Position numbers and translations under genes: made by a program
Part shown: one piece after another, positions 7,662 to 16,049 of the stretch
Layout: every line of letters starts with the position of its first letter
Numbering within the stretch: position 1 is the stretch's first letter
The notes under the pieces: model-generated
Database searches by the model: none
What the model was told of the DNA's origin: nothing
What the model saw: only the letters and a program-made list of their open reading frames with translations
Assembly (NCBI RefSeq): GCF_016019935.1
Contig: NZ_JAECMT010000003.1
Span: 726,208-790,207, forward strand
From: Paenibacillus sp. GSMTC-2017
GTDB taxonomy: Bacteria; Bacillota; Bacilli; Paenibacillales; Paenibacillaceae
Length of the DNA stretch: 64,000 nucleotides
Reading direction: 5' to 3'

Positions 7662-8486
7662 GTGAAAATAAAAGAGGTTTGCAAGCGCACAGAACTTACG
7701 GAACGTACAGTTCGCTATTACATTGAAGAAGGACTCATACAGCCAAAGAGTACTTTACACAATGGTCGCGAACACAGAGATTATTCGGAAACGGATATAG
7801 AAAATCTACAAACGATTGCTGGGCTTAGAAAATTGTTTTTCACCATAGACGAGATAAAAGACATGCAGAATAACCCTGAAAGGATCGCTCAGGTGCTGTC
7901 CGCTTATAAGTTAAAGATGGCAACGAATGCGAAGGCTAAAGCGTCGATAGTTGCAGCGCTAGATATGATTGATCATCATGAGCTGCGTCACATTCATTCA
8001 GTTGCGAGCAAACTAATCGCTATTTCTGGTAAGTTGCCTTTACCTCAAAGAGATATTAATCCTAACATTGGTCAGTTTGAAACAGATTCAAAGGAGAATC
8101 GTGAACGTGAATATGGAAAGTTCTTAGAACGGCAAGAGAGGCAGTTCAAGCGGGGAAAGTGGATCATTATTACGATTGCATCTCTTAATATTTTATTTGC
8201 ATTGCTTACTCTTATTGTTGCAGGTGATATCATTAAACTTATAATACAGGTGGCATTATCTGCATGTTTGTTTTGGGGAGTTACGTGGGTTCGTTATTTG
8301 TTTGCGGCAGGGGCAGCACTTAGTTTTATCGTTGCTATTCAGTTCGTGTTTTATAGTGCAATGGCAGGGGACGGAATGTTTTTCTTAATTTTCTTTTGCC
8401 AAACGATTTATGGAGCGATTGCGTGTTATTTGTTGTTTAAGAGTGATGCAGTAAGCGAGTTTTTATACGCACAAAAAAATGGCTAG
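7662..8486 (+). CDS. Membrane-anchored MerR family regulator
   Basis: 274 residues. Residues 1-70 are a MerR winged helix-turn-helix (KIKEVCKRTELTERTVRYYIEEGLIQP, then DYSETDIENLQTI), followed by a linker helix (about 70-165) and three or four transmembrane helices at the C-terminus (from WIIITIASLNILFALL). The usual small C-terminal effector pocket is therefore replaced by a membrane domain, implying DNA binding from the membrane. I place the start at GTG 7662, 9 nt after GAGAGAGG; an ATG at 7653 touches that site and is unlikely. Target genes are not evident. Confidence 0.85.
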   Translation: MKIKEVCKRTELTERTVRYYIEEGLIQPKSTLHNGREHRDYSETDIENLQTIAGLRKLFFTIDEIKDMQNNPERIAQVLSAYKLKMATNAKAKASIVAALDMIDHHELRHIHSVASKLIAISGKLPLPQRDINPNIGQFETDSKENREREYGKFLERQERQFKRGKWIIITIASLNILFALLTLIVAGDIIKLIIQVALSACLFWGVTWVRYLFAAGAALSFIVAIQFVFYSAMAGDGMFFLIFFCQTIYGAIACYLLFKSDAVSEFLYAQKNG

Positions 8487-8613
8487 AACGTGTAATTATC
8501 AATAATGTGATAAAATCCGCACAATGGTGCCACATTTCGACGAGTGTACAGAAATAAGAAGGTCATAGTTTACATAGTATCGAATACATTAATTCTGAAA
8601 GGTAGGTGATAAG

Positions 8614-9042
8614 ATGGAGTGGTGGTTATTATGGCTTATCGCAGCAGGTGCTTTAATTGTAATAGAAATGCTGACACTAACCTTTTATTTGTTATGGCTA
8701 GGTATTGGAGCGCTTGCAGCAGCGGTTGTTGACTTAATTGTTCCTGATGCTTTATTGCTTCAAGTTATTGTTTTTTGTGTTGTGGCTGTACTGCTTACTA
8801 TTTTTACAAAGCCGCTTACACGTCGTATTCAGGCTTCGAGAGGGTTTAAAGATACAATAGATGATCTGATTGGTATGAGTGGAACCGTTGTAGAAGAAGT
8901 TAGTGAAGATGCTCCGGGCATTGTTAAGGTAGGCAATGAAACGTGGAGCGCATCTGCCGATGAAACGATCAATAAGGGTGAGACGATTGTAGTTGTCAGT
9001 CGTGGAAGTGCAATACTTCATGTAATTAAACGAGGAGGGTGA
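8614..9042 (+). CDS. nfeD: NfeD family membrane protein, short form
   Basis: 142 residues: two or three transmembrane helices in the first 70 residues (WWLLWLIAAGALIVIEML, LLQVIVFCVVAVLLTIFT) and a C-terminal OB-fold (about 80-140, GMSGTVVEEV...GNETWSA). It lacks the ClpP-like protease domain of long NfeD proteins. The start is set by AGGTAGGTGAT. Only 4 nt separate it from the slipin gene, the standard nfeD-SPFH operon; partners act together in functional membrane microdomains. Confidence 0.93.
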   Translation: MEWWLLWLIAAGALIVIEMLTLTFYLLWLGIGALAAAVVDLIVPDALLLQVIVFCVVAVLLTIFTKPLTRRIQASRGFKDTIDDLIGMSGTVVEEVSEDAPGIVKVGNETWSASADETINKGETIVVVSRGSAILHVIKRGG

Positions 9043-9046
9043 CGAT

Positions 9047-9976
9047 ATGGGCTACACCTTAGTTATTGTCTTACTTGTTATTGCGGTCGTTTTTATTTCT
9101 TTATCAGTAAAAATCATCCCACAACAAAGAGTTGGTGTTGTTGAAAGATTAGGTAGATTTAATCGATTATTGACTCCGGGAATTAATATTCTTATTCCAA
9201 TTATCGATCATGTTAGAACGTATCATGATCTTCGTATTCAACAAGCGAATGTGCCTCCGCAAACGGTAATTACGAAGGATAATGTACAAGTAAAAATTGA
9301 TACGATTATTTTTTATCAAGTGACAGGCCCAGAGCAAGCTACATATGGCATATCAGATTATGTATACGGTGTGCGAAATATAAGTACTGCAACAATGAGA
9401 CAAATAATTGGTAAGATGGAGCTTGATGAAACGTTGTCAGGCCGAGAGAAGATTTCGACAGATATTCGTGTTGCACTTGATGAAGCAACCGAGAAGTGGG
9501 GCGTTAGAATCGAGAGGGTTGAAGTTATCGATATTCAGCCGCCAGTTGACATTCAGGACGCTATGGATAAGCAAATGAAAGCTGAACGTAGCAAACGAGC
9601 ACTAGTCCTAGAAGCTGAAGCTGCCAAACAAGATATGATTTTACGTGCAGAAGGTGATAAACAAAGCAAAATCTTGAAAGCTGAAGGGGAAAAGGAAGCA
9701 CGTATCCGTCAAGCGGAAGGTCAACGTCAAGCACAAGAATTGGAAGCTCTTGGTGAAGCAAAGGCAATTCAATCTATAGCTGAAGCAGAGAAACTTAGAA
9801 TCGAGTTAATTAAATCTGCGGGATTGGACGAACAAGTATTGACTTACCGATCATTGGAAGCGTTAACTGACATTGCAAATGGTGCGGCTAACAAAGTGTT
9901 TATACCAACAAGAGCAGTAGAAACACTAGGTAGTATTGGAGCAATCGGAGAAATGTTAAAAGAGAGCAAAAAGTAA
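9047..9976 (+). CDS. SPFH/Band 7 (slipin-type) membrane scaffold protein
   Basis: 309 residues: N-terminal membrane anchor (about 1-20), Band 7 domain (IIPQQRVGVVERLGRF to about 190), then an Ala/Glu/Lys-rich coiled coil (about 180-245) ending in a short C-terminal domain. This is the stomatin/slipin family, which oligomerises under the membrane. Strong site GAGGAGGGTGACG before the ATG. Second gene of the nfeD operon. Confidence 0.94.
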   Translation: MGYTLVIVLLVIAVVFISLSVKIIPQQRVGVVERLGRFNRLLTPGINILIPIIDHVRTYHDLRIQQANVPPQTVITKDNVQVKIDTIIFYQVTGPEQATYGISDYVYGVRNISTATMRQIIGKMELDETLSGREKISTDIRVALDEATEKWGVRIERVEVIDIQPPVDIQDAMDKQMKAERSKRALVLEAEAAKQDMILRAEGDKQSKILKAEGEKEARIRQAEGQRQAQELEALGEAKAIQSIAEAEKLRIELIKSAGLDEQVLTYRSLEALTDIANGAANKVFIPTRAVETLGSIGAIGEMLKESKK

Positions 9977-9997
9977 TTTTTCTCTTTATTCTAGTTC

Positions 9998-10027
9998 ATT
10001 CGATAGAAAGTAATTCGATAGAAAGTA
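9998..10027. repeat. 15-bp direct tandem repeat
   Basis: ATTCGATAGAAAGTA occurs twice head to tail without a mismatch (9998-10012 and 10013-10027) in the intergenic region after the slipin gene. Confidence 0.9.
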
Positions 10028-10108
10028 AATCAAAACATTAGTCTATCAATCTTCTGAAAATATGCCTCTATCCATAGTCTATTATACCTGTCGGTCATAG
10101 ATTAATCT

Positions 10109-10117
10109 CATACAATA
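10109..10117 (+). promoter_or_regulatory. Sigma-E/K-like -10 element
   Basis: CATACAATA matches CATA-NNN-TA, the mother-cell sigma -10 consensus, 16 nt before the start of a coat-associated gene. I found no convincing -35. Confidence 0.4.
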
Positions 10118-10133
10118 TGTAGAGGTGAATCTG

Positions 10134-10913
10134 TTGGCTAAGAAAAACTATGCTAGCCGAACGATAAGAGGCAAGCTTCGAGTTTGTCGTTATTTACTAA
10201 CCGAGTCTCACATTGGAAAGTATGTACCACGCACCGTAAAATTCAACCGATTAAACTTAGAGATGATGTGCAGCAAATATTCCTCTCTATATGTTAAACC
10301 GGATATAGGTTCACTTGGAATTGGCATTTGTAAAATTAAAAAGTCAGCCGATGGTTATGTTTTGCAACGAATAGTAGGGAAAAGGCAGTTGAAAGAGCAG
10401 TATCGAAACGTATCTGATATCTATGCGAGTATGAATAGATCGAAACAGGGAAGTCTTATCATTCAACAAGGTATCGGACTAGACCGTGTTAATAATCGTC
10501 CTTATGATATTAGAGTTATGGTTCAGCGGAAGCCCGGTGGCTCATGGGTTTGTACAGGATATATGGTAAAAGTAGGGGTAGAAAATAAGATTGTGACTAA
10601 CTATTATCAGGGTGGTTCAATCTACACACTAAATAAATTGCATAGTCAGCTGCAACTGACCAAAGAAGAAGGAGAACGTAGAAGAGGAAGGTTGACTACT
10701 GCAGCTTTAGATGTAGCTAAAGTGCTCAGCAAAAAGAAATCGGGCATGCATGAGATGGGTATTGATTTCGCTTATGATAGTGATCGCCGTCTATGGATAT
10801 TAGAAGTTAATTCTAACCACCCTCAATTTCATCCATTGAAAAGTATAAACAGAAAAGCATTTGATAAGATGAAGGAGTATGCTGCTTCTTATGGTAGGTA
10901 TGATGCTAAATGA
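10134..10913 (+). CDS. YheC/YheD family coat-associated ATP-grasp protein
   Basis: 259 residues. YVKPDIGSLGIGICKI (about 55-70), IQQGIGL, DIRVMVQR and a C-terminal GIDFAYDSDRRLWILEVNSNHP are ATP-grasp nucleotide- and Mg-binding segments as in YheC/YheD endospore coat-associated proteins. The reaction is unknown. A TTG at 10134 with AGAGGTG 6 nt upstream is the better start; a GTG three codons earlier overlaps that site. A second member begins at the right edge of the window. Confidence 0.87.
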   Translation: MAKKNYASRTIRGKLRVCRYLLTESHIGKYVPRTVKFNRLNLEMMCSKYSSLYVKPDIGSLGIGICKIKKSADGYVLQRIVGKRQLKEQYRNVSDIYASMNRSKQGSLIIQQGIGLDRVNNRPYDIRVMVQRKPGGSWVCTGYMVKVGVENKIVTNYYQGGSIYTLNKLHSQLQLTKEEGERRRGRLTTAALDVAKVLSKKKSGMHEMGIDFAYDSDRRLWILEVNSNHPQFHPLKSINRKAFDKMKEYAASYGRYDAK

Positions 10914-10920
10914 TAGTCAG

Positions 10921-10959
10921 AAACAGTAGAACAAGGGAATGCTTGGTCTGCTGTTTTTT
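10921..10959 (+). terminator. Terminator of the yheC-like gene
   Basis: Imperfect hairpin (AACAG...CAAG paired with CTTG...CTGTT) followed by six T. The T-run overlaps the predicted -35 of the next promoter. Confidence 0.65.
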
Positions 10960-11028
10960 GTATGTTTCTAAAATATAGCTTGATAAACTAATGTCGTTAG
11001 TTTATTATAAAACTAATGATATTAGTTT
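10958..11028 (+). promoter_or_regulatory. Promoter with two copies of a TetR-type operator
   Basis: TTGTAT (10958-10963), 17-bp spacer, TGATAA (10981-10986). Two inverted repeats with identical arms follow: AAACTAA-TGTCG-TTAGTTT (10985-11003) and AAACTAA-TGATA-TTAGTTT (11010-11028), 25 bp centre to centre. The first covers the -10 and start site, the second ends 3-4 nt before the ribosome binding site. They most likely bind the TetR protein encoded by the second gene. Confidence 0.75.
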
Positions 11029-11048
11029 ACTGGAGGAGCTACCATACG

Positions 11049-11786
11049 ATGAGAATGATTCGTGAAGGAAATGTTGTACAACTTACTTATTTGCCATTAT
11101 TATTTCCTGTAAATTGTTATTTGGTTGAAGAGGAAAATGAGCTTACTTTAGTGGATACGGCACTACCGAACAATGTAAATGCTATTTTGAAAGCGGCAGA
11201 GAAAATCGGGAAACCTATTACACGTATCGTACTTACCCATGCACATAATGATCATGTAGGTGGCTTGGATGGTTTGAAAAAAATGTTGCCGCAGGCTACG
11301 GTTTATATATCCGGAAGAGATGCTATTCTTCTTAAGGGCGACTCTTCGCTTAAGAAGGAAGAAGGAAACTTACCTATTCGAGGTGGTATACCTAATAATA
11401 TAAAAACAACACCTAATCTGTTATTGAGTGATAATGATAGAATAGGCTCATTACTTACGATTGCTACACCAGGTCATACACCGGGGTCGATGGCATTTTT
11501 GGATGAACGTAGTGGTATTCTTATTGCTGGAGATGCTTTTCAGACACGCGGTGGAATAGCAGTATCAGGGCATATGAAGTTATCCTTTCCATTTCCTGCA
11601 CTCGCTACATGGAATCCAGCTTTAAGTTTAGACAGTGCAAGAAGATTGGCTAGTTTGAAGCCTACAGTATTAGCAGTTGGGCATGGGAACATGTTGTTAA
11701 GTCCTATGGAAGCTATGAACAAAGCCATTCATAATGCAGAACAACGTATAATAAAGAAAGGAAGTATGAACAGTCATGTCACCTAG
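11049..11786 (+). CDS. MBL-fold metallo-hydrolase
   Basis: 245 residues with the complete metallo-beta-lactamase metal set: THAHNDHVGG (residues about 65-75), a central TPGHTPGS, GIL(I)AGDAFQ with the bridging Asp, and a terminal AVGHG. Substrate unknown; such hydrolases paired with TetR regulators often detoxify small molecules. The ATG follows GGAGGAG by about 10 nt. Its last 11 nt overlap the tetR gene, so the two are translated as a unit under the twin operator. Confidence 0.9.
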   Translation: MRMIREGNVVQLTYLPLLFPVNCYLVEEENELTLVDTALPNNVNAILKAAEKIGKPITRIVLTHAHNDHVGGLDGLKKMLPQATVYISGRDAILLKGDSSLKKEEGNLPIRGGIPNNIKTTPNLLLSDNDRIGSLLTIATPGHTPGSMAFLDERSGILIAGDAFQTRGGIAVSGHMKLSFPFPALATWNPALSLDSARRLASLKPTVLAVGHGNMLLSPMEAMNKAIHNAEQRIIKKGSMNSHVT

Positions 11787-12336
11787 AAGAGGACTCGATT
11801 TAGGAATCATCGTTGCGGCGGCTACTGAAATCGCTGATACAGTTGGATTTGAGGAAATAACTTTAGCATCACTCGCTAGTCGGCTTGGTGTAAGATCACC
11901 GTCTCTATATAATCATGTTGATGGGTTACCTGCACTAAAATCTCATTTAGTTACGCATGGTCTCAATCAATTGAATGAGGCGATTAAAGCTGCTTCAGGC
12001 ACAAATCAAACGCGCGGAAAAATAATTGCTATAGCTGACGCTTATTTATTGTTTGCACGAAATCATCCCGGTTTATACGAATTGACATTGCGTGCTCCAA
12101 CCGCAGAGCAACCAGAACAAATGAGACTTGGATCAGAGATTGTTGAAAGTCTTGTTGCTGCTCTATCGATTTATAAATCATCTGAAGAAAAGGCAGTTCA
12201 TGCTGTTAGGGGACTAAGAAGTATACTACATGGTTTTGCTTCGATTGAAAAAAGTGGCGGCTTTGGAATGGCTTTAGAAGTGAATGACAGTATTACATTT
12301 GTTCTGAATAGTTTTTTGAACGGACTTGAAGAATAG
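11776..12336 (+). CDS. TetR family transcriptional regulator
   Basis: 186 residues. N-terminal helix-turn-helix (ITLASLASRLGVRSPSLYNHVDGLPAL, about 25-55) is TetR-type; the C-terminal half, with AVRGLRSILHGFASIEKSGGF, resembles the WHG/TetR_C_33 ligand domain. It is the second cistron after the metallo-hydrolase and most likely represses the operon through the paired inverted repeats upstream. Confidence 0.92.
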   Translation: MSPRRGLDLGIIVAAATEIADTVGFEEITLASLASRLGVRSPSLYNHVDGLPALKSHLVTHGLNQLNEAIKAASGTNQTRGKIIAIADAYLLFARNHPGLYELTLRAPTAEQPEQMRLGSEIVESLVAALSIYKSSEEKAVHAVRGLRSILHGFASIEKSGGFGMALEVNDSITFVLNSFLNGLEE

Positions 12337-12389
12337 TAACTAAAGCTGTACAAATGCGGATGCTTGTAATTATTCATTAATCAAAATAA

Positions 12390-12430
12390 GGCGCTGCCTA
12401 CATTGCATGAAGCAATGTGAGCAGCGCCCT
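12390..12430. terminator. Bidirectional terminator, long hairpin
   Basis: A 17-bp stem (GGCGCTGC...ACATTGC pairing with GCAATGT...GCAGCGCC, two non-Watson-Crick positions) with a 5-nt loop between convergent genes. Confidence 0.85.
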
Positions 12431-12450
12431 ATTATTATTGAACGATAAGA

Positions 12451-12678
12451 TTAGTAAAGGGAAATTGTAAGTGAGTCACGCTCGTAGTAGGAATGAAGCG
12501 TTGCTTCACTGCCTACAATTTCTACACTAATTAAAGAGGTAATACATTTTTTGAGTGCATTTTTGCCTGTCGTAATTTTGCGATTAAGTACGGTTGTTAG
12601 TTTCTCTACTGATTGTTTGTTCGTATCTGTTAAATATACAGGTATCGTTTTATTCTGGAAGATTAACATTGTTTTCAT
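12451..12678 (-). CDS. Small hypothetical protein, 75 residues
   Basis: Not recognised. Predicted alpha/beta, basic in the middle (LNRKITTGKNALKKCI), without signal peptide or membrane helix. GGAGGC precedes the ATG at good spacing, and a terminator lies just downstream, so it is probably real. The only good upstream promoter on this strand (12891 to 12863) would give a leader of about 175 nt. Confidence 0.65.
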   Translation of the reverse strand: MKTMLIFQNKTIPVYLTDTNKQSVEKLTTVLNRKITTGKNALKKCITSLISVEIVGSEATLHSYYERDSLTISLY

Positions 12679-13160
12679 GGTATTGCCTCCATCCTCTGAA
12701 GGGGTTTCTTTTTAGTCTAACGTATAAATATTAAATGATTCTTAAAATTCGGTGTGCAAAAGATTACAAGTTTCTAATAAAGTCGCAATCTTACACCATA
12801 ATACGGACATTCTACGTAAAAGTCGCATTAATTATAAGAAAAATGATGATTTTTTGAAGACAATTATGTAATTAGTTCGATTGTGTGTCAAATCTGCAAA
12901 TCTAGTAGGATTGAATCTGGCTCTACCATCCCTACCACTCATCTAAAGTTTAATTAGCATAACATACGGTGTACCGCAGACGCCACGCAAAAATCACGCA
13001 ATTACTCTTTCGGTATTTAAAAAAGCAAGGACAAAATCACATAAAAAGAGAGTAATAAAATAGCTAGTTTCCAGTGCTTTAGCTCTATATAATGAAACTC
13101 ATAAGGCAAATTGACACATGTAAGACATCATAATATCTATCAAAGGGGAGTAGCACTTTT
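12679..13160. other. 482-nt intergenic region
   Basis: No gene of usable length with a ribosome binding site on either strand. It holds a minus-strand sigma-A promoter (TTGACA 12891-12886, 17-bp spacer, CATAAT 12868-12863) for the 75-residue gene, an AAAGTCGCA direct repeat (about 12780 and 12829) inside its leader, and on the plus strand TTGACA (13111-13116) with TAATAT (13131-13136) at a short 14-bp spacing ahead of the isomerase gene. Confidence 0.6.
12863..12891 (-). promoter_or_regulatory. Sigma-A promoter for the 75-residue gene
   Basis: On the minus strand: TTGACA (12891-12886), 17-bp spacer, CATAAT (12868-12863). Predicted start near 12856, about 178 nt before the start codon. Confidence 0.55.
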
Positions 13161-13937
13161 ATGAAACGGATGGGCATTGGTCTACAGTTGTATACGGTTC
13201 GTGAAGCTACAGCGGTAGACTTCGAGGATACACTTCGTAAAGTTGCAGCAATAGGTTATGAGGGTGTTGAGTTTGCAGGATATGGAAATATTAAAGCAGA
13301 AGACATGCGTGACCTACTTCAAGAATTAAAACTGACTGCAATCGGAAGTCATATTGGACTTGAGAAACTTGAGAACAACTTAGAGGGTGAAATTACATAC
13401 CTTAAAACAATCGGAGCTAAATATGCGATATGTCCATGGCTGTCCCCTGAACTTCGTAGTGAGCAAGCATGGAGAAACCATATGGTTGCATTCGAGCATT
13501 ATGGGAAACGATTTATTGAAGAAGGTATCACATTTGCATACCATAATCATGAGTTTGAATTTGAAGTAGAGGTTGACGGGAAAAGTGCATTCGATGCGCT
13601 TTATGATGAAGTATCTCCGCATTTTTTACAGGTTGAAATGGACATCGGCTGGGTACAATTTTCCGGTAATGATCCGATTGCATATATTAATAAATACAGC
13701 GACAGACTTCCATTACTACATGTAAAGGATTACCGTACGAAACCGACCGATGGTGCAATTGAAACGGTTGAACTTGGCAGGGGAACGTTACAGTTACAGT
13801 CAATTATCGAAGCTGCATCGGAAACATCTGTAGAATGGCTTATCGTTGAGCAAGACGTATGTACGAATCCGCCGCTTCAGTCCGTAGAAGAGAGTTTTAA
13901 TTGGATGAAAACAAATTATTTGAATCAATTTAAATAG
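13161..13937 (+). CDS. Sugar phosphate isomerase/epimerase (xylose isomerase-like TIM barrel)
   Basis: 258 residues. Begins GIGLQLYTVRE and carries FAYHNHEFEFE, EMDIGWVQFSGNDPIAYI and LLHVKDY, the metal-binding His/Glu/Asp pattern of the AP-endonuclease-2-like barrel. It follows AAAGGGGAG. Together with the Gfo/Idh/MocA gene 17 nt downstream it forms a two-gene operon; such pairs usually act on inositol or oxidised sugars in the cytoplasm, but the substrate is not visible. Confidence 0.92.
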   Translation: MKRMGIGLQLYTVREATAVDFEDTLRKVAAIGYEGVEFAGYGNIKAEDMRDLLQELKLTAIGSHIGLEKLENNLEGEITYLKTIGAKYAICPWLSPELRSEQAWRNHMVAFEHYGKRFIEEGITFAYHNHEFEFEVEVDGKSAFDALYDEVSPHFLQVEMDIGWVQFSGNDPIAYINKYSDRLPLLHVKDYRTKPTDGAIETVELGRGTLQLQSIIEAASETSVEWLIVEQDVCTNPPLQSVEESFNWMKTNYLNQFK

Positions 13938-13954
13938 AAGGCAGGGAATAGCTT

Positions 13955-14980
13955 ATGTCAAAAATACGTGTAGCGATTATTGGGTGTGGCTCCATTTCTA
14001 AATACCGTCATGTACCGGAATATGCGGCTAATGCTAATGTGGAACTTGTAGCTTTCGTCGATCCTGTTATAGAACGTGCTGAGAAATTTGCAAAACAACA
14101 TGGTGGCAAAGCATTTGCGGATTATAAAACGATGCTGGCAGAAGTTAAGCCTGATGCTGTAAGTGTTTGTTCACCGAACGCGTTACATGCTTCAATGAGC
14201 ATTGATGCAGCAGAAGCGGGGGCTCATGTATTAGTAGAGAAACCAATGGCTGTTACAGATGAGGAAGCAGAAGCAATGATAAAAGCAGCAAGTGATAATG
14301 GCGTTTACCTCATGGTTGGTCACAACCAGCGATTAATGCCTCCACATGTGAAGGCAAAACAACTATTAGATTCAGGCATCCTTGGAAAAGTGTTAACATT
14401 CAGGACATCATTTGGCCATCCTGGGCCAGATTCTTGGAGTATCGATGGCGCAAACAGCTGGTTTTTCCGTAAGGAAGAAGCATTGATGGGTGCTATGGGT
14501 GACTTAGGTGTTCACAAATCTGATCTCATCCGTTGGTTGTTGAACGATGAGGTAGCGGAAATTGGTGCTTTCGTCAGCACTTTGCATAAGGAAAATACGG
14601 AAGTTGATGATAATGCATCATGTATTCTTCGTATGAACAGTGGAGTAATTGGTACGCTAGTAGCTAGTTGGACCTATTATAGAGGTGAGGACAATAGCAC
14701 TATTTTATGGTGTGAAAATGGTGTTTTGAAAGTTGGTACCCATCCTGATGATCAGGTAATTGTTGAGCTTCGTAATGGGCAAGTAGATAAATATAAAGTT
14801 GGAGATATTGCAACGAATGACAAGCAACTATCTAGCGGCATAGTAGATGCATTCGTAGAAAGCATCATTACAAATACGAAACCTACTATTTCGGGAGAAG
14901 AAGGGCGCGCCTCCTTAAAAGTCATTCTTTCAGCTTTCGAATCTCAAGAAACAGGAAAATTCGTTCGTGTAAATGAATAA
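13955..14980 (+). CDS. Gfo/Idh/MocA family NAD(P)-dependent oxidoreductase
   Basis: 341 residues. N-terminal Rossmann motif (VAIIGCGSISKYRH, residues 5-18), the EKPMA motif with its catalytic Lys near 97, and the C-terminal GFO_IDH_MocA alpha/beta domain containing GDLGVHKSDLIRWLL. Acts on a sugar or inositol derivative in the cytoplasm. Second gene of the operon with the isomerase. Confidence 0.94.
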   Translation: MSKIRVAIIGCGSISKYRHVPEYAANANVELVAFVDPVIERAEKFAKQHGGKAFADYKTMLAEVKPDAVSVCSPNALHASMSIDAAEAGAHVLVEKPMAVTDEEAEAMIKAASDNGVYLMVGHNQRLMPPHVKAKQLLDSGILGKVLTFRTSFGHPGPDSWSIDGANSWFFRKEEALMGAMGDLGVHKSDLIRWLLNDEVAEIGAFVSTLHKENTEVDDNASCILRMNSGVIGTLVASWTYYRGEDNSTILWCENGVLKVGTHPDDQVIVELRNGQVDKYKVGDIATNDKQLSSGIVDAFVESIITNTKPTISGEEGRASLKVILSAFESQETGKFVRVNE

Positions 14981-14999
14981 TAAGTATTTCGAAAGTTAG

Positions 15000-15040
15000 C
15001 ACCTCCTTTTGCTCAATTTGAGCAAAAGGAGGTGTTTTTT
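15000..15040 (+). terminator. Terminator of the isomerase-oxidoreductase operon
   Basis: Near-perfect palindrome (CACCTCC...GGAGGTG, about 16 bp per arm) followed by six T. Confidence 0.93.
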
Positions 15041-15212
15041 GTTCTATTTATACGGATGAGTAGATTCTAATAATGCAGGAACCGCGTACATTTAGGCACT
15101 ATTTTCAAGCGTTTGGAAATTTTTGAGCCATGAAACACCCTACCCCCCATGCTAAGATAAGTGGCATCGGGACAAGCAACAACAAACTATCATGCTCAGG
15201 AGGAATTGAATT

Positions 15213-15965
15213 ATGAAAATGCAACCTATACGCATTGGCGTGGCCAGCTTACTTGCAGCAACGATGATCGGTTCGGGTATCGCAGCTCCAAAGGCTGAAG
15301 CCGCTACAATTACGAAGTCTTACATTAAGGTGCATGCCTTTTATATGAATCACCAATCTCTTAACGAGATCGCACAAAAATACGGAATAGATTTAAGTAA
15401 GTTTAATGTCACGATTAAATGGCCTTCAACTGGTGGTGGTATTAATCCAACACCGAAGCCAACGCCGGTGCCGACACCGAAGCCAACACCGGTACCTACG
15501 CCGAAGCCAACGCCGGTGCCGACACCGAAGCCAACACCGGTACCTACGCCGAAGCCAACACCAGTACCGACACCGAAACCAACACCAGTTCCTGAAACTG
15601 GGACGATGCAAAACCAAGTGGTTACGTTAGTGAATCAAGAACGTGCTAAAGCTGGACTACCAGCACTTCAGACGGACGCACTATTGAATAAAGTAGCTAC
15701 TGAAAAAGCAAGAGATATGGACGTAAACAATTACTTCAGTCATACATCACCAACCTATGGATCACCATTTGATATGATGCGTACCTTTGGTGTGAAGTAC
15801 AATTCTGCTGGTGAGAACATTGCATCAGGACAACGAACAGCTGCACAAGTAATGAATGATTGGATGAATAGTCCAGGTCACAAAGCTAACATCATGAACA
15901 AAAGCTTTACGAAAATCGGCGTTGGTTATGTAAACGGCGAATGGGTACAAATGTTTACTGGCTAA
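15213..15965 (+). CDS. Secreted CAP/SCP domain protein with Pro-Thr-Lys linker
   Basis: 250 residues: Sec signal peptide ending near AEA (about residue 30), a short helical region (IHAFYMN...[10 protein letters not shown], LysM-like spacing but not a clear LysM), a linker of six PTPKPTPV repeats (about residues 79-126), then a CAP domain ([66 protein letters not shown]). The CAP module is complete (YkwD-like). Secreted and probably wall-associated; bacterial CAP function is mostly unknown. AGGAGG precedes the ATG. Followed by the LysM-3D gene. Confidence 0.93.
   Translation: MKMQPIRIGVASLLAATMIGSGIAAPKAEAATITKSYIKVHAFYMNHQSLNEIAQKYGIDLSKFNVTIKWPSTGGGINPTPKPTPVPTPKPTPVPTPKPTPVPTPKPTPVPTPKPTPVPTPKPTPVPETGTMQNQVVTLVNQERAKAGLPALQTDALLNKVATEKARDMDVNNYFSHTSPTYGSPFDMMRTFGVKYNSAGENIASGQRTAAQVMNDWMNSPGHKANIMNKSFTKIGVGYVNGEWVQMFTG
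15447..15590 (+). repeat. Six 24-bp tandem repeats encoding PTPKPTPV
   Basis: Six in-frame 24-bp units, each encoding PTPKPTPV. Codon choices alternate between neighbouring units (units 2 and 4 identical, 1 and 3 nearly so), so the array expanded partly as 48-bp steps. A coding linker, not a CRISPR. Confidence 0.93.
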
Positions 15966-15984
15966 CATTAGCCATCATTTTTAT

Positions 15985-16018
15985 CAGAACGTTAAAGGTT
16001 TTCACCTTTAACGTTCTG
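15985..16018 (+). terminator. Hairpin between CAP and LysM-3D genes
   Basis: Perfect 15-bp stem (CAGAACGTTAAAGGT / ACCTTTAACGTTCTG) with a 4-nt loop. The following T-tract is weak and interrupted, so read-through into the next gene is possible. Confidence 0.7.
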
Positions 16019-16049
16019 TATCATTCATTATTTTTGGAGGTAATACATC

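Noticed and set aside
5575..8500. Genomic island inserted next to the tRNA-Leu gene
   Set aside because: The stretch is AT-rich with accessory-looking genes, but no integrase, no repeat of the tRNA 3' end and no mobile genes are visible.
15426..15617. Arg/Trp-rich frames over the CAP linker, or a CRISPR-like repeat array
   Set aside because: The 24-bp units encode PTPKPTPV in the true frame with no spacers between them; the other frames are shadows of the repeat.
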